Below, piece after piece: positions 53,865 to 64,000 of a DNA stretch of 64,000 nt. The stretch is from CAVUDO01 sp963740255. GTDB taxonomy: Bacteria; Actinomycetota; Actinomycetes; Mycobacteriales; Cryptosporangiaceae. The stretch spans positions 874,318 through 938,317 of the forward strand of contig CAVUDO010000006.1 of the NCBI GenBank assembly GCA_963740255.1. Direction: 5' to 3'. Both the position numbers and the translations under genes were made by a program. Under the pieces are notes generated by a model. That model made no database searches, was not told the origin of the DNA, and worked only from the letters and a program-made list of their open reading frames with translations. Positions within the stretch are counted from its first letter, which is position 1, and each line of letters opens with the position of its first letter.

Positions 53865-55355
53865 GTGGACGTGGCGGATCGGCTCAGTCCGCGCGATGCC
53901 GCCTTCCTCTACGCCGAGGCGGCGACGACCCCCATGCACGTAGGCGGCCTGGCCGTCTTCGAGGCACCAGGGGCCGGGTTCGGCTACGACGACCTGGTCG
54001 AACTGGTCGGCGCCCGGATCGCCCAGGTCCCGCGCTACCGGCAGAAGGTGCTGGGCGTGCCGTTCGGCCTGGGGCGTCCCGTGTGGGCGGACGACGCCGA
54101 GTTCGATCTCACCTTCCACGTGCGGCGCGCCGCGCTGCCAGCGACCGACGGGTCCGACGGGTCCGTGGCGGTCGTGGGCGGGGTACCCGGGGCCGAGGCA
54201 ACCGCGGGCGGCGGACAGACCCGGGCCGGCACGGACGCGCGGCTGCACGAACTGGTGGGTCGACTCATGTCGCGTCGGCTCGACCGGTCCCGGCCGCTCT
54301 GGGAGATCCACCTCGTGGAGGGACTGCCCGAGGGGCGGGTCGCCGTGATCACCAAGACCCACCACGCGATGGTCGACGGCGTCGCGGCGGTCGACATCGC
54401 CCAGGTGCTCCTCGACCCGGCGCCCGTGCCTCGCTCGGCCACCCGGGAGACCTGGCTGCCGCAGGCGGAGCCGGGCCCCGTCGACCTGCTGGCGGACGCC
54501 GTCTCCGACCTGGTCCGCCAGCCGTCGGAACTGCTCGACACCGCCCGCACCGCGCTGCTCGACGCCGGGACGACCGCATCCCGCGCCCTGGGCGTCGCGA
54601 GCGGGTTGCTCGCCGCGGTGCGCACGGCGTCCCGGCCGGCACCCGAGAGCCCGCTCAATGCCGAGATCGGCGAGGGGCGCCGTTTCGCGGTGGCCCGCAC
54701 CGACCTGGACGACTACAAGAAGGTCCGCAAGCAGCACGGCGGCACGGTCAACGACGTCGTGCTGGCGACGGTGGCCGGAGCCGTCCGGCAGTGGCTGCTG
54801 ACCCGCGGCGCCCCGGTGCGGCCGTCGACGGTGGTGCGGGCGATGGTGCCGGTGAGCGTGCGCGGCGGCGGCCACGCCGACGACGGGGGAGGGGCGGTCG
54901 GGCACCGGATCCGTGCCTATCTGGTCGACCTGCCCGTGGGGGAGTCCAACCCCACCGTGCGGCTGGCCCAGGTGTCCTACGCGATGGCCGCGCACCAGGA
55001 GGCCGGACAGGCGGTGGGTGCCGACGTGCTCGTCCGGCTCTCGGGCGTCGCGCCGTCCACGCTGCACTCGCTCGGGGCGCGCGCCGCGTCGGGATGGTCG
55101 CGCCGGCTGTTCAACACGATCGTGACCAATGTGCCCGGTCCGCAGTTCCCGCTCTACGCCGGCGGCGCGCGCCTGGTGGAGATGTTCCCGGTCGTCCCGC
55201 TGGCCAGGGGACAGGCGGTCTCGGTCGGTCTGACCTCCTACAACGGAGGGGTCTACTACGGGCTGAACGCCGACCGGGACGCGATGGGCGATGTCGGCGT
55301 GCTGGCCGGTCTGATCGAGGAGTCGCTCGCCGAGCTGGTGGAGACCGTCGGATGA
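53865..55355 (+). CDS. WS/DGAT-type wax ester synthase/diacylglycerol acyltransferase
   Basis: A 496-residue acyl-CoA-dependent acyltransferase making wax esters or triacylglycerol, the storage lipids of many actinobacteria. The active-site motif HHAMVDG is at 166-172 with the catalytic His and Asp. The N-terminal LSPRDAAFLYAEAATTPMHVGGL, PLWEIHLVEGLPEGRVAVITK, and C-terminal NTIVTNVPGPQFPLYAGGARLVEMFPVVPLARGQAVSVGLTSYNG segments are all family-typical. A Gly/Ala insertion lies at about residues 92-125. GTG 53865 or 53871 may start it. Its stop overlaps the patatin start (ATGA). Confidence 0.93.
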   Translation: MDVADRLSPRDAAFLYAEAATTPMHVGGLAVFEAPGAGFGYDDLVELVGARIAQVPRYRQKVLGVPFGLGRPVWADDAEFDLTFHVRRAALPATDGSDGSVAVVGGVPGAEATAGGGQTRAGTDARLHELVGRLMSRRLDRSRPLWEIHLVEGLPEGRVAVITKTHHAMVDGVAAVDIAQVLLDPAPVPRSATRETWLPQAEPGPVDLLADAVSDLVRQPSELLDTARTALLDAGTTASRALGVASGLLAAVRTASRPAPESPLNAEIGEGRRFAVARTDLDDYKKVRKQHGGTVNDVVLATVAGAVRQWLLTRGAPVRPSTVVRAMVPVSVRGGGHADDGGGAVGHRIRAYLVDLPVGESNPTVRLAQVSYAMAAHQEAGQAVGADVLVRLSGVAPSTLHSLGARAASGWSRRLFNTIVTNVPGPQFPLYAGGARLVEMFPVVPLARGQAVSVGLTSYNGGVYYGLNADRDAMGDVGVLAGLIEESLAELVETVG

Positions 55356-56344
55356 CCCGGCGTGGGCTGGTGCTCGGCGCGGGCGGTGTGCTGGGCTTCT
55401 CCTGGGCGGTCGGTGCGTTGACGGCCCTGGAGGAGGCCGAGGGGTTCGACTGCCGGGAGGCGGACGCCCTGGTCGGCACCTCGGCCGGCGCGATCACCGC
55501 GGCGCTGCTCGGCTGCGACGTGTCGGTGGAGGCGATGCTGCGGCACCAACGCGGGATTCCGGCGCCCGGCGACCCGGTGATCTCCTACGACCAGGAGGTC
55601 GACGGCACCGGCCCGCTGCCGCCGCGGCCGCGGCTTGCGCTGGGTTCGCCCCGCCTGCTCGCCCGGGTGGCGCGGCACCCCACGACGGTGACCCCGCTCG
55701 CGGCGCTGTCCAGTGTGGTGCCGCGCGGCCGGGGCTCGCTGGGGTCGGTGACCCGCCTGGTCGCCGGTGCGGTGGGCGGGGCGGCCTGGGCGCCGCACCC
55801 GTCGTTGTGGGTGGTGGCCATGGACTACCGGTCCGGACGGCGGGTGCCGTTCGGCCGGGCCGGTACGCCGCCGGCCACCCTGCCCGACGCCGTGACGGCG
55901 TCCTGCGCCATCCCCGGTTGGTTCGCGCCGGTGGAGATCGGTGGACGGCTGTTCGTCGACGGCGGTGCGTGTTCCACCACGTCGTTGGACCTGCTGGCCG
56001 GGCAGGGGCTGGACGAGGTGTACGTGATCGCGCCGATGGCCTCGTTCGCGTTCGACCGGCCGGTCGGGCTGGCCGCGAAGGTGGAGCGGCGGGTCCGGCG
56101 CGCGATGGCCCAGCGGATGCTCCGCGAAGCAGAGAAGGTGCGGGCGACCGGCACCCGGGTGACGTTGCTCGGGCCCGGACCCGAGGACCTGGCCACCATC
56201 GGGGCCAACCTGATGGACCCGTCGCGCCGCGAGGCGGTGCTGGCCACGTCGTTGCGCACGTCCGCCGCCGCGCTGCGTCGCGGTGCCGATCCGTACCCGG
56301 CGGAGTCGTACGCTCACCACGACACCGGTCCGGCGCCGACGTGA
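55352..56344 (+). CDS. Patatin-like phospholipase
   Basis: A 330-residue patatin with Ser-Asp catalytic dyad. The oxyanion loop is LGAGGVLGFSWAVGAL (about 8-20), the nucleophile Ser44 in VGTSAGAI, and Asp203 in RLFVDGGACSTTSLD, the complete RssA/patatin layout. It is translationally coupled to the WS/DGAT gene. Together they suggest that acyl-lipid synthesis and acyl release are linked, for example lipid-body turnover; this is inference. No signal peptide. Confidence 0.92.
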   Translation: MTRRGLVLGAGGVLGFSWAVGALTALEEAEGFDCREADALVGTSAGAITAALLGCDVSVEAMLRHQRGIPAPGDPVISYDQEVDGTGPLPPRPRLALGSPRLLARVARHPTTVTPLAALSSVVPRGRGSLGSVTRLVAGAVGGAAWAPHPSLWVVAMDYRSGRRVPFGRAGTPPATLPDAVTASCAIPGWFAPVEIGGRLFVDGGACSTTSLDLLAGQGLDEVYVIAPMASFAFDRPVGLAAKVERRVRRAMAQRMLREAEKVRATGTRVTLLGPGPEDLATIGANLMDPSRREAVLATSLRTSAAALRRGADPYPAESYAHHDTGPAPT

Positions 56345-56387
56345 CCCTTCCGCCTGGTGCCGGGCCGACGCCGAGTCGAGGAGAACG

Positions 56388-56879
56388 ATGCGGATCTACC
56401 TGCCGGCCACGCTGACCACGCTCCGGGAGTTGCACAAGGCCGGCGAACTCGGGCCGGCGCCGCTGACCGGCTTCGCGGTCACCCCGTCGGTGCGCGAGTG
56501 GTACCTCGACGAGGACGACGAGGTACTGGAGTACGCCGCGTTCACCGAGGCTACCCGGGCGGCGTTGCGCCTCCTGGACGGCGATCCCCTGGCCCCTCGC
56601 CGCCGCGCGGTGGTGGCCGCGGACGTGCCGGACGACGAGGTGCGGCCCCACCCCGAACTCGACCGGGCGGTGGTCCGCACCACCGCGCCGGTCGCGCTGA
56701 TCCAGGTGGCGTCCCTCCACCTCGACGGTGCGGCGGCCGAACGGGACGTCGCGGCAGCCGCCTCGGCGGTACTGGCGGCGGACCTCGGCGACGACGACGC
56801 CCAGTTCACCATGGACGGTGCCGAGGCCCACGAGCTGGAGTGGTACGGCGTCCAGGAGCTTGCCGACCTCATCCGCTGA
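56388..56879 (+). CDS. DUF6912-like conserved protein
   Basis: A 163-residue cytoplasmic protein from ATG 56388 with GAGGAG five bases upstream. It begins MRIYLPATLTTLRELHKAGEL and has GFAVTPSVREWYLDEDDEVLEYAAFTEATRAALRLL and a C-terminal HELEWYGVQELADL. This pattern recurs in actinobacteria as an uncharacterised family, which I match to DUF6912 from memory. No catalytic residues can be named. It lies between lipid genes and a minus-strand membrane gene. Confidence 0.75.
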   Translation: MRIYLPATLTTLRELHKAGELGPAPLTGFAVTPSVREWYLDEDDEVLEYAAFTEATRAALRLLDGDPLAPRRRAVVAADVPDDEVRPHPELDRAVVRTTAPVALIQVASLHLDGAAAERDVAAAASAVLAADLGDDDAQFTMDGAEAHELEWYGVQELADLIR

Positions 56880-56933
56880 CGCCGTCGGGCTGAACGCTGG
56901 CCGGTGCGGTGGTCCGGGAGTGCGGCCGTCCGG

Positions 56934-57863
56934 TCAGTCGTCGTTCGGCGAAGGCACGTACATCGCCACCACCGAGATCGGACGGAGACTCAGCGCGTTG
57001 CGGCGTCGCAGCGACAGGGCCATTCCCGCCGCGGCCACCAGCCCGCCGGCGAGGTAGACCCCGATCTGGGTTCCGTGCAGGGCCAGCGAGGTGCCGAACG
57101 CCCCGTCGCTCGCCGGATCGTCCACGAGGGTGAAGCCGAGCGCGGAGGTCAGGTTGCCGATCGTGACCAGCACGGCCGGGAAAACGCCGATCACCGCGCA
57201 GTGCGACAGGGCGGTGTACTGGCGGCGCCGGGAGAGCCACCAGCAGCCGGCCGTGGTGCCGGCCACGGCGGAGACCGTCCAGATCGCGGTGCTGAGCCAG
57301 AGCGGGGCCGCCGTCGGAACCGGGTCGCCGGAGGCCACGGCCGGACCGAGCACGAACAGGGTCGTCAAGGCCTGGCCGACGAGGTCGCCCAGGGTTGCCA
57401 CGAACACCGCGACCAGCCCGCCGAGCACCGCACCGCCGACCCGGAAGGAGCCCGCCAACCCACCGATGAGCGAGGCCAGCAGCACCGCGAGCGCGACCGG
57501 AACGGTCAGCGCCTGCTGGGCGATCGCCGCCCAGCACAGCACGGTGAAGACCATGGCGACCACGCTGGCCGCGCCGATGCCGGTGATCAGGCTCTTGGGG
57601 GTGCTGCTGCCGGCGCCTTCCCGCATGCGCTGGAACCACGCCCCGGCCGCACCTGCCGCGGCACCGGCGAACGCCGCCGCGAACGCCACGGTGGCACCCT
57701 GGATGGCCATCCACCAGCCGGGCCGTCCGCCGTTGAAGACCTCGACCGAGGTGGCGGCCACGAGCTGTAGGACAGCCAGCGTCGCGGAGCACGCAACCAG
57801 TAACTGAACGGTGGTACGACCGGGCTCCGTGGGCGAGGGGATGGGCACGCGGCCGGACTCCAC
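56934..57863 (-). CDS. Polytopic membrane protein of unknown function
   Basis: A 309-residue membrane protein from GTG 57863 (AAGGGAG upstream), with eight or so hydrophobic spans such as LLVACSATLAVLQLVAATS, VAFAAAFAGAAAGAAGAWF, VVAMVFTVLCWAAIAQQAL, VALAVLLASLIGGLAGSF and LTTLFVLGPAVA. A soluble loop QRMREGAGSSTPKSLITGIG lies after span two. No family motif recognised. A larger frame starting upstream at 58079 reads through the pruA leader and is not credible. It is divergent from pruA with a 202-bp spacer that shows no clear operator. Confidence 0.8.
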   Translation of the reverse strand: MESGRVPIPSPTEPGRTTVQLLVACSATLAVLQLVAATSVEVFNGGRPGWWMAIQGATVAFAAAFAGAAAGAAGAWFQRMREGAGSSTPKSLITGIGAASVVAMVFTVLCWAAIAQQALTVPVALAVLLASLIGGLAGSFRVGGAVLGGLVAVFVATLGDLVGQALTTLFVLGPAVASGDPVPTAAPLWLSTAIWTVSAVAGTTAGCWWLSRRRQYTALSHCAVIGVFPAVLVTIGNLTSALGFTLVDDPASDGAFGTSLALHGTQIGVYLAGGLVAAAGMALSLRRRNALSLRPISVVAMYVPSPNDD

Positions 57864-58065
57864 ATCGACTCCCTTCAGATGGCGGGGTCTCCTCGCCTCG
57901 CGCGGGACGCAGCGGCATGGGCGCGGCTTGTGCGGCGCTTGTACCGGAACGTCGCACGGACGGGAAAGACCGCGTGACAGGATGAAATGGTGCGCGCGTG
58001 CCCCGCACGTTCGCCAGTGGTCACTCGTCGACGAAGCCGAGCGAGGCATGGAGAGCAGGGTACCG

Positions 58066-59694
58066 ATGGACGGCGTCACGCACGTACCCCTGCCGGTGAA
58101 CGAATCGGTCCGCGACTACGCTCCGGGGAGCCCAGAACGGGCGGAGCTGCAGGTCAGCCTGGACGAGCTCGCGGGCGACCGGGCCGAGTTCACCCAGACG
58201 ATCGGTGGCGAACACCGAATGGGGGGCGGCGAGCCCGTCGACGTGGTCCAGCCGCACCGGCACGGCCACGTGCTGGGAACCCTCCGCCAGGCCACTCCTG
58301 CCGACGTCTCGGCCGCGGTGGCGGCGGCCAAGCAGGCCGCACCCTCCTGGCGGGGATTGCCGTTCAGTGAGCGGGCCGCGGTGGTGTTGCGTGCGGCCGA
58401 CCTGCTCGCCGGGCCGTGGCGCCAGAGGCTGAACGCCGCGACGATGCTCGGGCAGTCCAAGTCGGTGATCCAGGCCGAGATCGACGCCGCCTGCGAGTTG
58501 ATCGACTTCCTGCGGTTCGACGTCGCGTTCGGCGAGCGGATTCTCGGCGAGCAGCCGATGTCGTCGTCGGGTGTCTGGAACCGGTTCGACCACCGGCCGC
58601 TGGAGGGTTTCGTCCTCGCGATCACCCCGTTCAACTTCACGGCGATCGCGGCCAACCTCCCGATCGCGCCGGCCCTGATGGGCAACACGGTGGTGTGGAA
58701 GCCGTCCCCGACCCAGCAGCTCTCGGCGCACCTCACGATGCGGTTGTTCGAGGCGGCCGGCCTTCCGCCCGGAGTGATCAACCTGCTCACCGGCGACGGG
58801 CACGCCGTCAGCGAGGTCGCGGTCGCTGACCCCGACCTGGCCGGCATCCACTTCACCGGCTCCACCGGCACCTTCCAGCGGCTGTGGAGTGCCGTGGGGG
58901 CCAACATCGCGCACTACCGCGGCTACCCGCGGCTGGTCGGCGAGACCGGTGGCAAGGACTTCGTGATCGCGCACCCCTCGGCCGACGCGGACGCCCTGCA
59001 CACCGCGCTCGTCCGAGGCGCCTTCGAGTACCAGGGCCAGAAGTGCTCCGCCGCCTCCCGGGCCTACCTGCCGCGGTCGCTCTGGGAGGGCGGCCTCCGC
59101 GACCGGCTGGCCACCACGGCGTCCGAACTCAGCTACGGCGACGTCACCGACCTGTCGAACTTCGGGGGAGCCGTGATCGACCGGCGGGCGTTCGACCGGC
59201 TCGCCGCAGCGCTGAACCGGATCAAGGACGCCGCGACGTGCGCGGTGCTCGCCGGCGGCACGGCCGACGACTCCGTCGGCTACTTCGTCCGGCCGACGGT
59301 GGTGGAGTGCACCGACCCCCTGCACGAGGTGTTCACCACCGAGTACTTCGGTCCGATCCTCGGGGTGTACGTCTACGACGACGACGCGTTCGACGAGGTG
59401 ATGGCCCAGGCGGCGGGCGCGGCACCGTATGCGTTGACCGGCTCGATCTTCGCCACCGACCGCGCGGCCGTCGAACGTGCGCACGCTGCCCTGCGGTATT
59501 CGGCCGGCAACTTCTACGTCAACGACAAGCCGACCGGGGCGGTCGTCGGGCAGCAGCCGTTCGGGGGAGCGAGAGCGTCCGGAACGAACGACAAGGCGGG
59601 TTCGATGCTGAACCTGTTGCGGTGGGTGAGCCCGAGGACGGTGAAGGAGACGTTCGTGCCGCCGACCGACCACCGGTACCCCCACATGAACTAG
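58066..59694 (+). CDS. pruA: L-glutamate gamma-semialdehyde dehydrogenase
   Basis: The second step of proline catabolism, oxidising glutamate semialdehyde (delta-1-pyrroline-5-carboxylate) to glutamate with NAD. It has 542 residues from ATG 58066, the usual length of the monofunctional enzyme. The N-terminus MDGVTHVPLPVNESVRDYAPGSPER is family-typical. Seen: ITPFNFTAIAANLPIAPALMGN, KPSPTQQLSA, HFTGSTGTFQRLW, GETGGKDF with catalytic Glu, and QGQKCSAASRAYLP with the catalytic Cys. A putA-like proline dehydrogenase gene is not in the window. ATG 58048 is an alternative start. Confidence 0.94.
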   Translation: MDGVTHVPLPVNESVRDYAPGSPERAELQVSLDELAGDRAEFTQTIGGEHRMGGGEPVDVVQPHRHGHVLGTLRQATPADVSAAVAAAKQAAPSWRGLPFSERAAVVLRAADLLAGPWRQRLNAATMLGQSKSVIQAEIDAACELIDFLRFDVAFGERILGEQPMSSSGVWNRFDHRPLEGFVLAITPFNFTAIAANLPIAPALMGNTVVWKPSPTQQLSAHLTMRLFEAAGLPPGVINLLTGDGHAVSEVAVADPDLAGIHFTGSTGTFQRLWSAVGANIAHYRGYPRLVGETGGKDFVIAHPSADADALHTALVRGAFEYQGQKCSAASRAYLPRSLWEGGLRDRLATTASELSYGDVTDLSNFGGAVIDRRAFDRLAAALNRIKDAATCAVLAGGTADDSVGYFVRPTVVECTDPLHEVFTTEYFGPILGVYVYDDDAFDEVMAQAAGAAPYALTGSIFATDRAAVERAHAALRYSAGNFYVNDKPTGAVVGQQPFGGARASGTNDKAGSMLNLLRWVSPRTVKETFVPPTDHRYPHMN

Positions 59695-59716
59695 GTGTAC
59701 TGCCCAGGGACGTTGG

Positions 59717-62700
59717 TCAACCTGGTGATGGGTGGCCGTCGATCGCGACCTGGATCGGAACGGTGTGGCCTCGGGTGGCCAGCAGCCCGAGGCCCGGCCG
59801 GGAGGCGGCGCCACGGGTGACCCGGATGCCCAGCAGCTCCCCGTCCGAGGGCCGGGCCGGGCTGAGCAGGACACCGAGCCTGCTCCGCCGCAGCGGCACC
59901 GTGAAGCCGCGGTAGGTCGCCGCGAGGTCGTCGGTGCCACCGGCGGCGACCAGGCCCCAGAGCGGCTCGTCGGCCTCCAGCAGGCTGGCGAGCACCGCGT
60001 CCACCGAGGTGTCCGTGAGCTGGTCGGCGTCGTCGACGAGCACCACCAGCGGCCGGCCGGCGTGGGCGGCGAGCGTCCCGCCAAGCCGGTCGCCGGCAGC
60101 CGCGCCGAACAGCCCGACGACGCCCGGCACGCCGGCCAGGGACGCCAACCCCGACCGCCGGCCGCCGACGACGGCGACCGGTGTGCCCCGGGCGGTGAGG
60201 GTCCGGGCCGCCGTGCGGAGCGCCGTGGTCCGCCCGCTGCCGGCCGGGCCGGCCACCAGGGCGCCCGGCCCGTCCTCGGCGAGGTCGAAACCGACCGGCT
60301 CGGCGGCGTCCCCGCCAAGCCCCAGCAGGACGTACAGGCGGCCGCCGGGCCGCACCCGCAGCGTCGTGGCAGACACCCGCGTGGGCAGTGGACGCAGCCG
60401 GATCGGCCGCTGTGCCGCCGGAACGTCCGATGGCCCGCGGACACCGATCCTCGACACGGCGGCCACCTGCCGCGGTCCGGCCGGGTCGGCGTCGAGCAGT
60501 GCGAGCTGCACGTCGGTGATCGTCGCGCCGGGGGCGAGCGCCCGTCCGGGGACACCGCGCTCGGGCACCTCCTTCGCCGGGATCCCGGCCAGCGCATAGG
60601 TGTCGATATCGGCCAGCGGTAGTACCAGGCGTTCGCCGACCAGCGCGGACAGCCGCGAGGTGAGCAGCTGGCGGTCGCCGGTGACCACCACCCGCAGACC
60701 GGCCGCAGGTCCCTCGTGGAGGAGCCGGCCGAGATCGTCCACCACCCGGCCGCCGTCGATCTCGCCGTAGGCGTGCAGGAACCCTTCGTAGGCGTCGACC
60801 GTCAGGACCATCCACGGCAGCCGGTCGGCCTGCGCCGCGGCCGCGCGTTGTTCGGCCACCGAGCCATAGCCGGCCTGGCCCAGGAGGTCGTGGCGCCGGG
60901 CGATCTCGGCGAGCAGCCGGGCGATCAACCGGACGCCGCGGCCGGTGTCGTCGCGGGGGACCACCGCGCCGCAGTGCGGCAACGCCTCCAGGCAGGCGAG
61001 TCCGCCGCTGCCGCAGTCCAGCGCGTAGAGGTGCGCGTCGCGAGGCTCGAAGCTGCGCGCGAGGCTCCCGCCCAGCGTGCGCAGCGCCGTGCTGCGGCCG
61101 CTCCTCGGCCCGCCGACGACCATGAGGTGCCCCCCGTGGGCGAGGTCGAGCGCGTAGACGTCGCGGCGCTGGGCGGACGGCAGGTCGTGCAGCCCGAGCG
61201 GGACGCGGTCGGGGCCGGCTCCCGGCAGGTCGTCGAGCGTCACGGACAGGGGCAGCGGAGCGAGCCACGGGCTGGCCGGCACCGCGATGCCGGCGAGGTC
61301 GGCAGCGGTGGCCACGGTGGTCACCAGGGTGGCCAGGTCGGTGGGCACGTCCTCGCTGCGGGCGTCGGGCCCGGGGACGGGGTCTCCGGCCGCGGCCCAG
61401 GGCGCGGCACGGACTCCGACGGCCGGGCCGGCCGGCGGTGGCGGCCGGCCGCCGATCCGGGCGGTCTGGACCGCGGTGAGTCCGCCGTCCGCGAGCCGGG
61501 CGTAGCCCCGGCCGGGTGTGGTGGGCAGGATCCGGGCAGCCGCCGGGGCATCCAGTACGTCGGCGGACTCTCCGGCGTCGGTGACCCGCAGGCAGAGCCG
61601 CAGCGGAGTGTTGGCACGGATCTCGGGCGACACCACTCCGGACGGTCGCTGGGTGGCCAGGACCAGGTGCACGCCGAGCGATCGGCCACGTCGGGCGATG
61701 TCGACCAGCCCGGCGACGAAGTCCGGCAGCTCGTCGACCAGCAGGGCGAACTCGTCCACCACGATCACCAGCCGGGGCAGCGGTTCCGGCGGGCGTGCCG
61801 TCCCGTGAAGCGCGCGGCCGCCGTCCGGACCGACCCTCGCCCGCCGGTCGCCCGCCAGGGCGGCGGTCTCGTCGGTCGCCCGGGTCCGGACCGCGAGATA
61901 GGCGGCGAGATCCTTGGCCCCGGCCGCGGCGAACAGGTGTTCGCGCCGCCGAAGCTCGGCGGCGAGCGACTCCAGCGCCCGGGCGGTGAGGCGGTTGTCG
62001 AGGTCGGTGACCACACCGACGGTGTGCGGAAGTGCCGCGCAGTCGGCGAAGGCGGCGCCACCCTTGTAGTCGACCAGGATGAACGCCAGCTCGTCCGGCC
62101 GGTTGCCCAGCGCCAGGCCGGCGACCAGTGTCTGCAGCAGTTCGGACTTGCCCGCACCGGTCGTGCCGGCCACCAGCGCGTGCGGCCCGTCGGCCTCCAG
62201 GTCGACCGACACCGGCCCGTCCGCCCCCAGGCCGAGCACGGTCGACGTCGACCGGGGACGCGACTGCCAGGCCGCCGCCAGCGCCACCGGGTCGACGGCC
62301 ACCGGTCCGGCGAGGTCGAGGTACCGCACCGCGGGTGGGATGCGGCCGTCGACAGCGTCCGGCGTGGTGTCGCGGACCGGGGTCAGGCATCGGGCCAGTC
62401 GCTCGGCCCAGCGGGGGCTCACCAGGTCGGCGACCACCGCGGCGACCGGGGCGGCGCCGGCCCGCACCACCATGGCCGTGGCGTCGGCGACCAGCGTCAC
62501 CGTGGCGCCGCACTCCGCCGGCAGCTCCAGGGCGTCCTCGGCGAGGCAGATCGCGTGGATGCCGACCCGTGGCCCGTCGGTGAGCAGTCGCACCACCCCG
62601 GCGGACGCGCGCAGGGCGTCGGCGTCGTCGAGCAGCAGGACGTAGGCCGGCCCGTCGCCCCGGTGGCCCGCGGGCCCGCTCGCGCCGGCCGACCCGAATC

Positions 62701-63998
62701 CGCCCGGCTCGGGGGCAGCTCCGGCGGCGAGCCGTCGGTCGAGGACCGCGGTCAACTCCGCGACCCGGGCCGCGACCTGTGCGGCGCCCACACCGACCAG
62801 CGCGGCCGCGTGGTGGTCGCGGGTCGGGGAGGTGTGCGGCAGCCAGCGCAGCCAGGACCAGTCCCGCGGCCCGTCCGGCGCCTGGGCCAGCAGCACGATC
62901 CGCAGGTCGCGCGGGGGGTGCAGGGCAGCGAGCTGACCGGCGAGCCAGCGGGCCAGGCCGTGGCGCCCCGCCCCGGCGACTCCCAGCACACCGACCGAGG
63001 CGAGCGGCACCGTGACCGGGACGGCAGGCAGGGCCGGGTGCCGGTCGCCCGGGTCCCTGGGCGGTGCGGCCACGGCGCGCCGCCACCGACGCCGCGCCGG
63101 CCGGCCGGCCGTGTCCGGATCGGGGCCGCGCACGGTGAGCGCGGCGGGGAGGTCCGCCGATCCCATCCGGAGCAGCAACGCGTCGTCGTCGTGCGGACGG
63201 CGCTCCCAGAGACGCGCGCCCGGACCGGCGGCGGTCAGGCCGAGAGCCGCCGGATCGGGCGCGTCGTCGCGCCGGCGGCGCACCTCGGCGTCGACCGCGG
63301 CCGACACCTCCTCGCGCGCCGCGGCCACGGCCTCCTCGTACGCGGCCCGCGAGCGCCGGTGGTCGCGTCCACCCGAGAGCCGGTCGCTCACCGCGTTGGC
63401 CCCGTACATCAGCGGAGAGAGCAGCATGAACAACAGGTACGCCTGGTTGCCGCCGGTCGCCGACCACAGCACGCCGCCGAGCACCATCGGGGCCAGCACC
63501 ATCACCCACGGGAAACGCAGCCTCGGACGGTCGGTCGGGACGGCGGGGAACGTCACGGTCACCGTGTCGCGGGGCGGCAGGAAGCCGCGGCGGCCGGTGC
63601 AGGCCGATGCCTCCGGCGGAGTCCGGCCGCACGGCCGCCGGCGGCTCAGTGGGTTCGGTGTAGGCCAGCAACGACCCCCCGCAGCGCAGCACCGCACCCG
63701 GCAGGAGCCGGACCGGCGCGGCGGTGAGCGGTTGGTCGGGCCCGCCGCCGACGCACAGCACGCTGCCGTTCGTCGATCCGGTGTCGGAGGCGTGGACACC
63801 GTCCGGCCGGGCGTCGAGCAGCAGGTGCCGGCGGGACACGTCCGGGTCGTCGAGCCGGAGATCGGCGCCGTAGCCGCGGCCGACCACCGTCTCGCCGGCG
63901 TTCAGGGTGCGCACCGCGCCGGCGTCCGGCCCGCCGATCACCCGCAGCTGCCTCGGCCCGGGGCTGGACACGGCCTCCGACGCCGACGCCGCGCCCAC
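59717..63998 (-). CDS. FHA-FtsK/SpoIIIE (EccC-like) ATPase, frameshifted, reaching the right edge
   Basis: A roughly 1420-residue protein. GTG 63998 is the first start, but the gene may continue beyond the window. Residues 1-130 are an FHA phosphothreonine-binding domain (VVGRGYGADLRLDDPDVSRRHLLLD, TGSTNGSVL). After HRPPR at about 63590 the frame shifts: one extra base within 63584-63590 separates it from FLPPRDTVTVTFPAVP and the rest. Two membrane spans follow. Three P-loops are visible: VAGTTGAGKSELLQTLVAG, VVGGPRSGRSTALRTLGG and VAGPAGSGRTTALRTA, with VIVVDEFALLVDELPDF Walker B. Such proteins drive DNA or type VII (WXG100) secretion. 22 bp separate it from pruA, convergent. Confidence 0.88.
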
Positions 63999-64000
63999 CC

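Noticed and set aside
60716..63727. 1003-codon plus-strand frame
   Set aside because: It is antisense to the FtsK/EccC-like ATPase and contains no recognisable domain.

Overview
The window comes from the chromosome of a very GC-rich, probably filamentous or sporulating actinobacterium. I infer this from the strong G/C bias at third codon positions, frequent GTG starts, ATGA/GTGA stop-start overlaps, and marker genes: mtrA-mtrB-lpqB, secA followed by an Rv3235-type gene, a WS/DGAT acyltransferase, a SpoIIM-like protein, and an FHA-FtsK/SpoIIIE ATPase with three P-loops. The genus cannot be fixed from sequence alone. A red-type (form IC-like) RuBisCO with phosphoribulokinase implies capacity for the Calvin cycle.

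Layout. 1-3.3 kb: a low-GC accessory island with two small minus-strand genes divergent from an XRE regulator, a VOC protein and a DUF6624-like protein. 3.3-11.2 kb: lipid and general metabolism (alpha/beta hydrolase, thiolase, two SGNH hydrolases, HxlR regulator, enoyl-CoA hydratase, SMP-30/strictosidine synthase-like protein). 11.3-12.95 kb: a complete IS1380-family element, inserted exactly at the stop codon of phosphoribulokinase. 12.95-19.8 kb: the carbon-fixation locus prk / two-component pair / cbbR / cbbX / cbbS / cbbL, with a likely CbbR operator upstream of cbbL and a one-base frameshift in cbbL. 19.9-22.6 kb: a second accessory cassette with a broken paralogue of the first island's small gene, a resolvase-like protein lacking the catalytic serine, and a 503-residue fusion of XRE DNA-binding domain, unknown beta-rich domain and peptide deformylase.

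22.6-32.6 kb: CBS-domain protein, NuoF-like flavoprotein, cystathionine beta-synthase, SpoIIM-like membrane protein, adenosine deaminase, and an ArsR-type regulator carrying 20 perfect 9-bp repeats, coupled to a membrane serine hydrolase. 32.6-38.3 kb: a minus-strand membrane operon (GPDPase_memb-like, DUF4129, DUF4350, MoxR, DUF58). 38.4-50.8 kb: conserved actinobacterial core (mtrAB, lpqB, comF-like, hpf, secA, Rv3235-type, LysM, excisionase-type HTH). 51-59.7 kb: SAF/CpaB-like and CpaE-like proteins, HAD hydrolase, WS/DGAT, patatin, membrane protein, pruA. 59.7-64 kb: a frameshifted FHA-FtsK/EccC-like ATPase that reaches the window edge.

The most unusual features are the two divergent XRE cassettes sharing a paralogous small gene, one of them with the XRE-deformylase fusion; the perfect (GCGTCCGCC)20 tract; the 17-bp palindromic repeat array between hpf and secA, in which arm changes are compensatory; and the IS insertion that regenerates the prk stop codon. 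Four apparent single-base frameshifts are present and need checking against raw reads before any gene is called dead.
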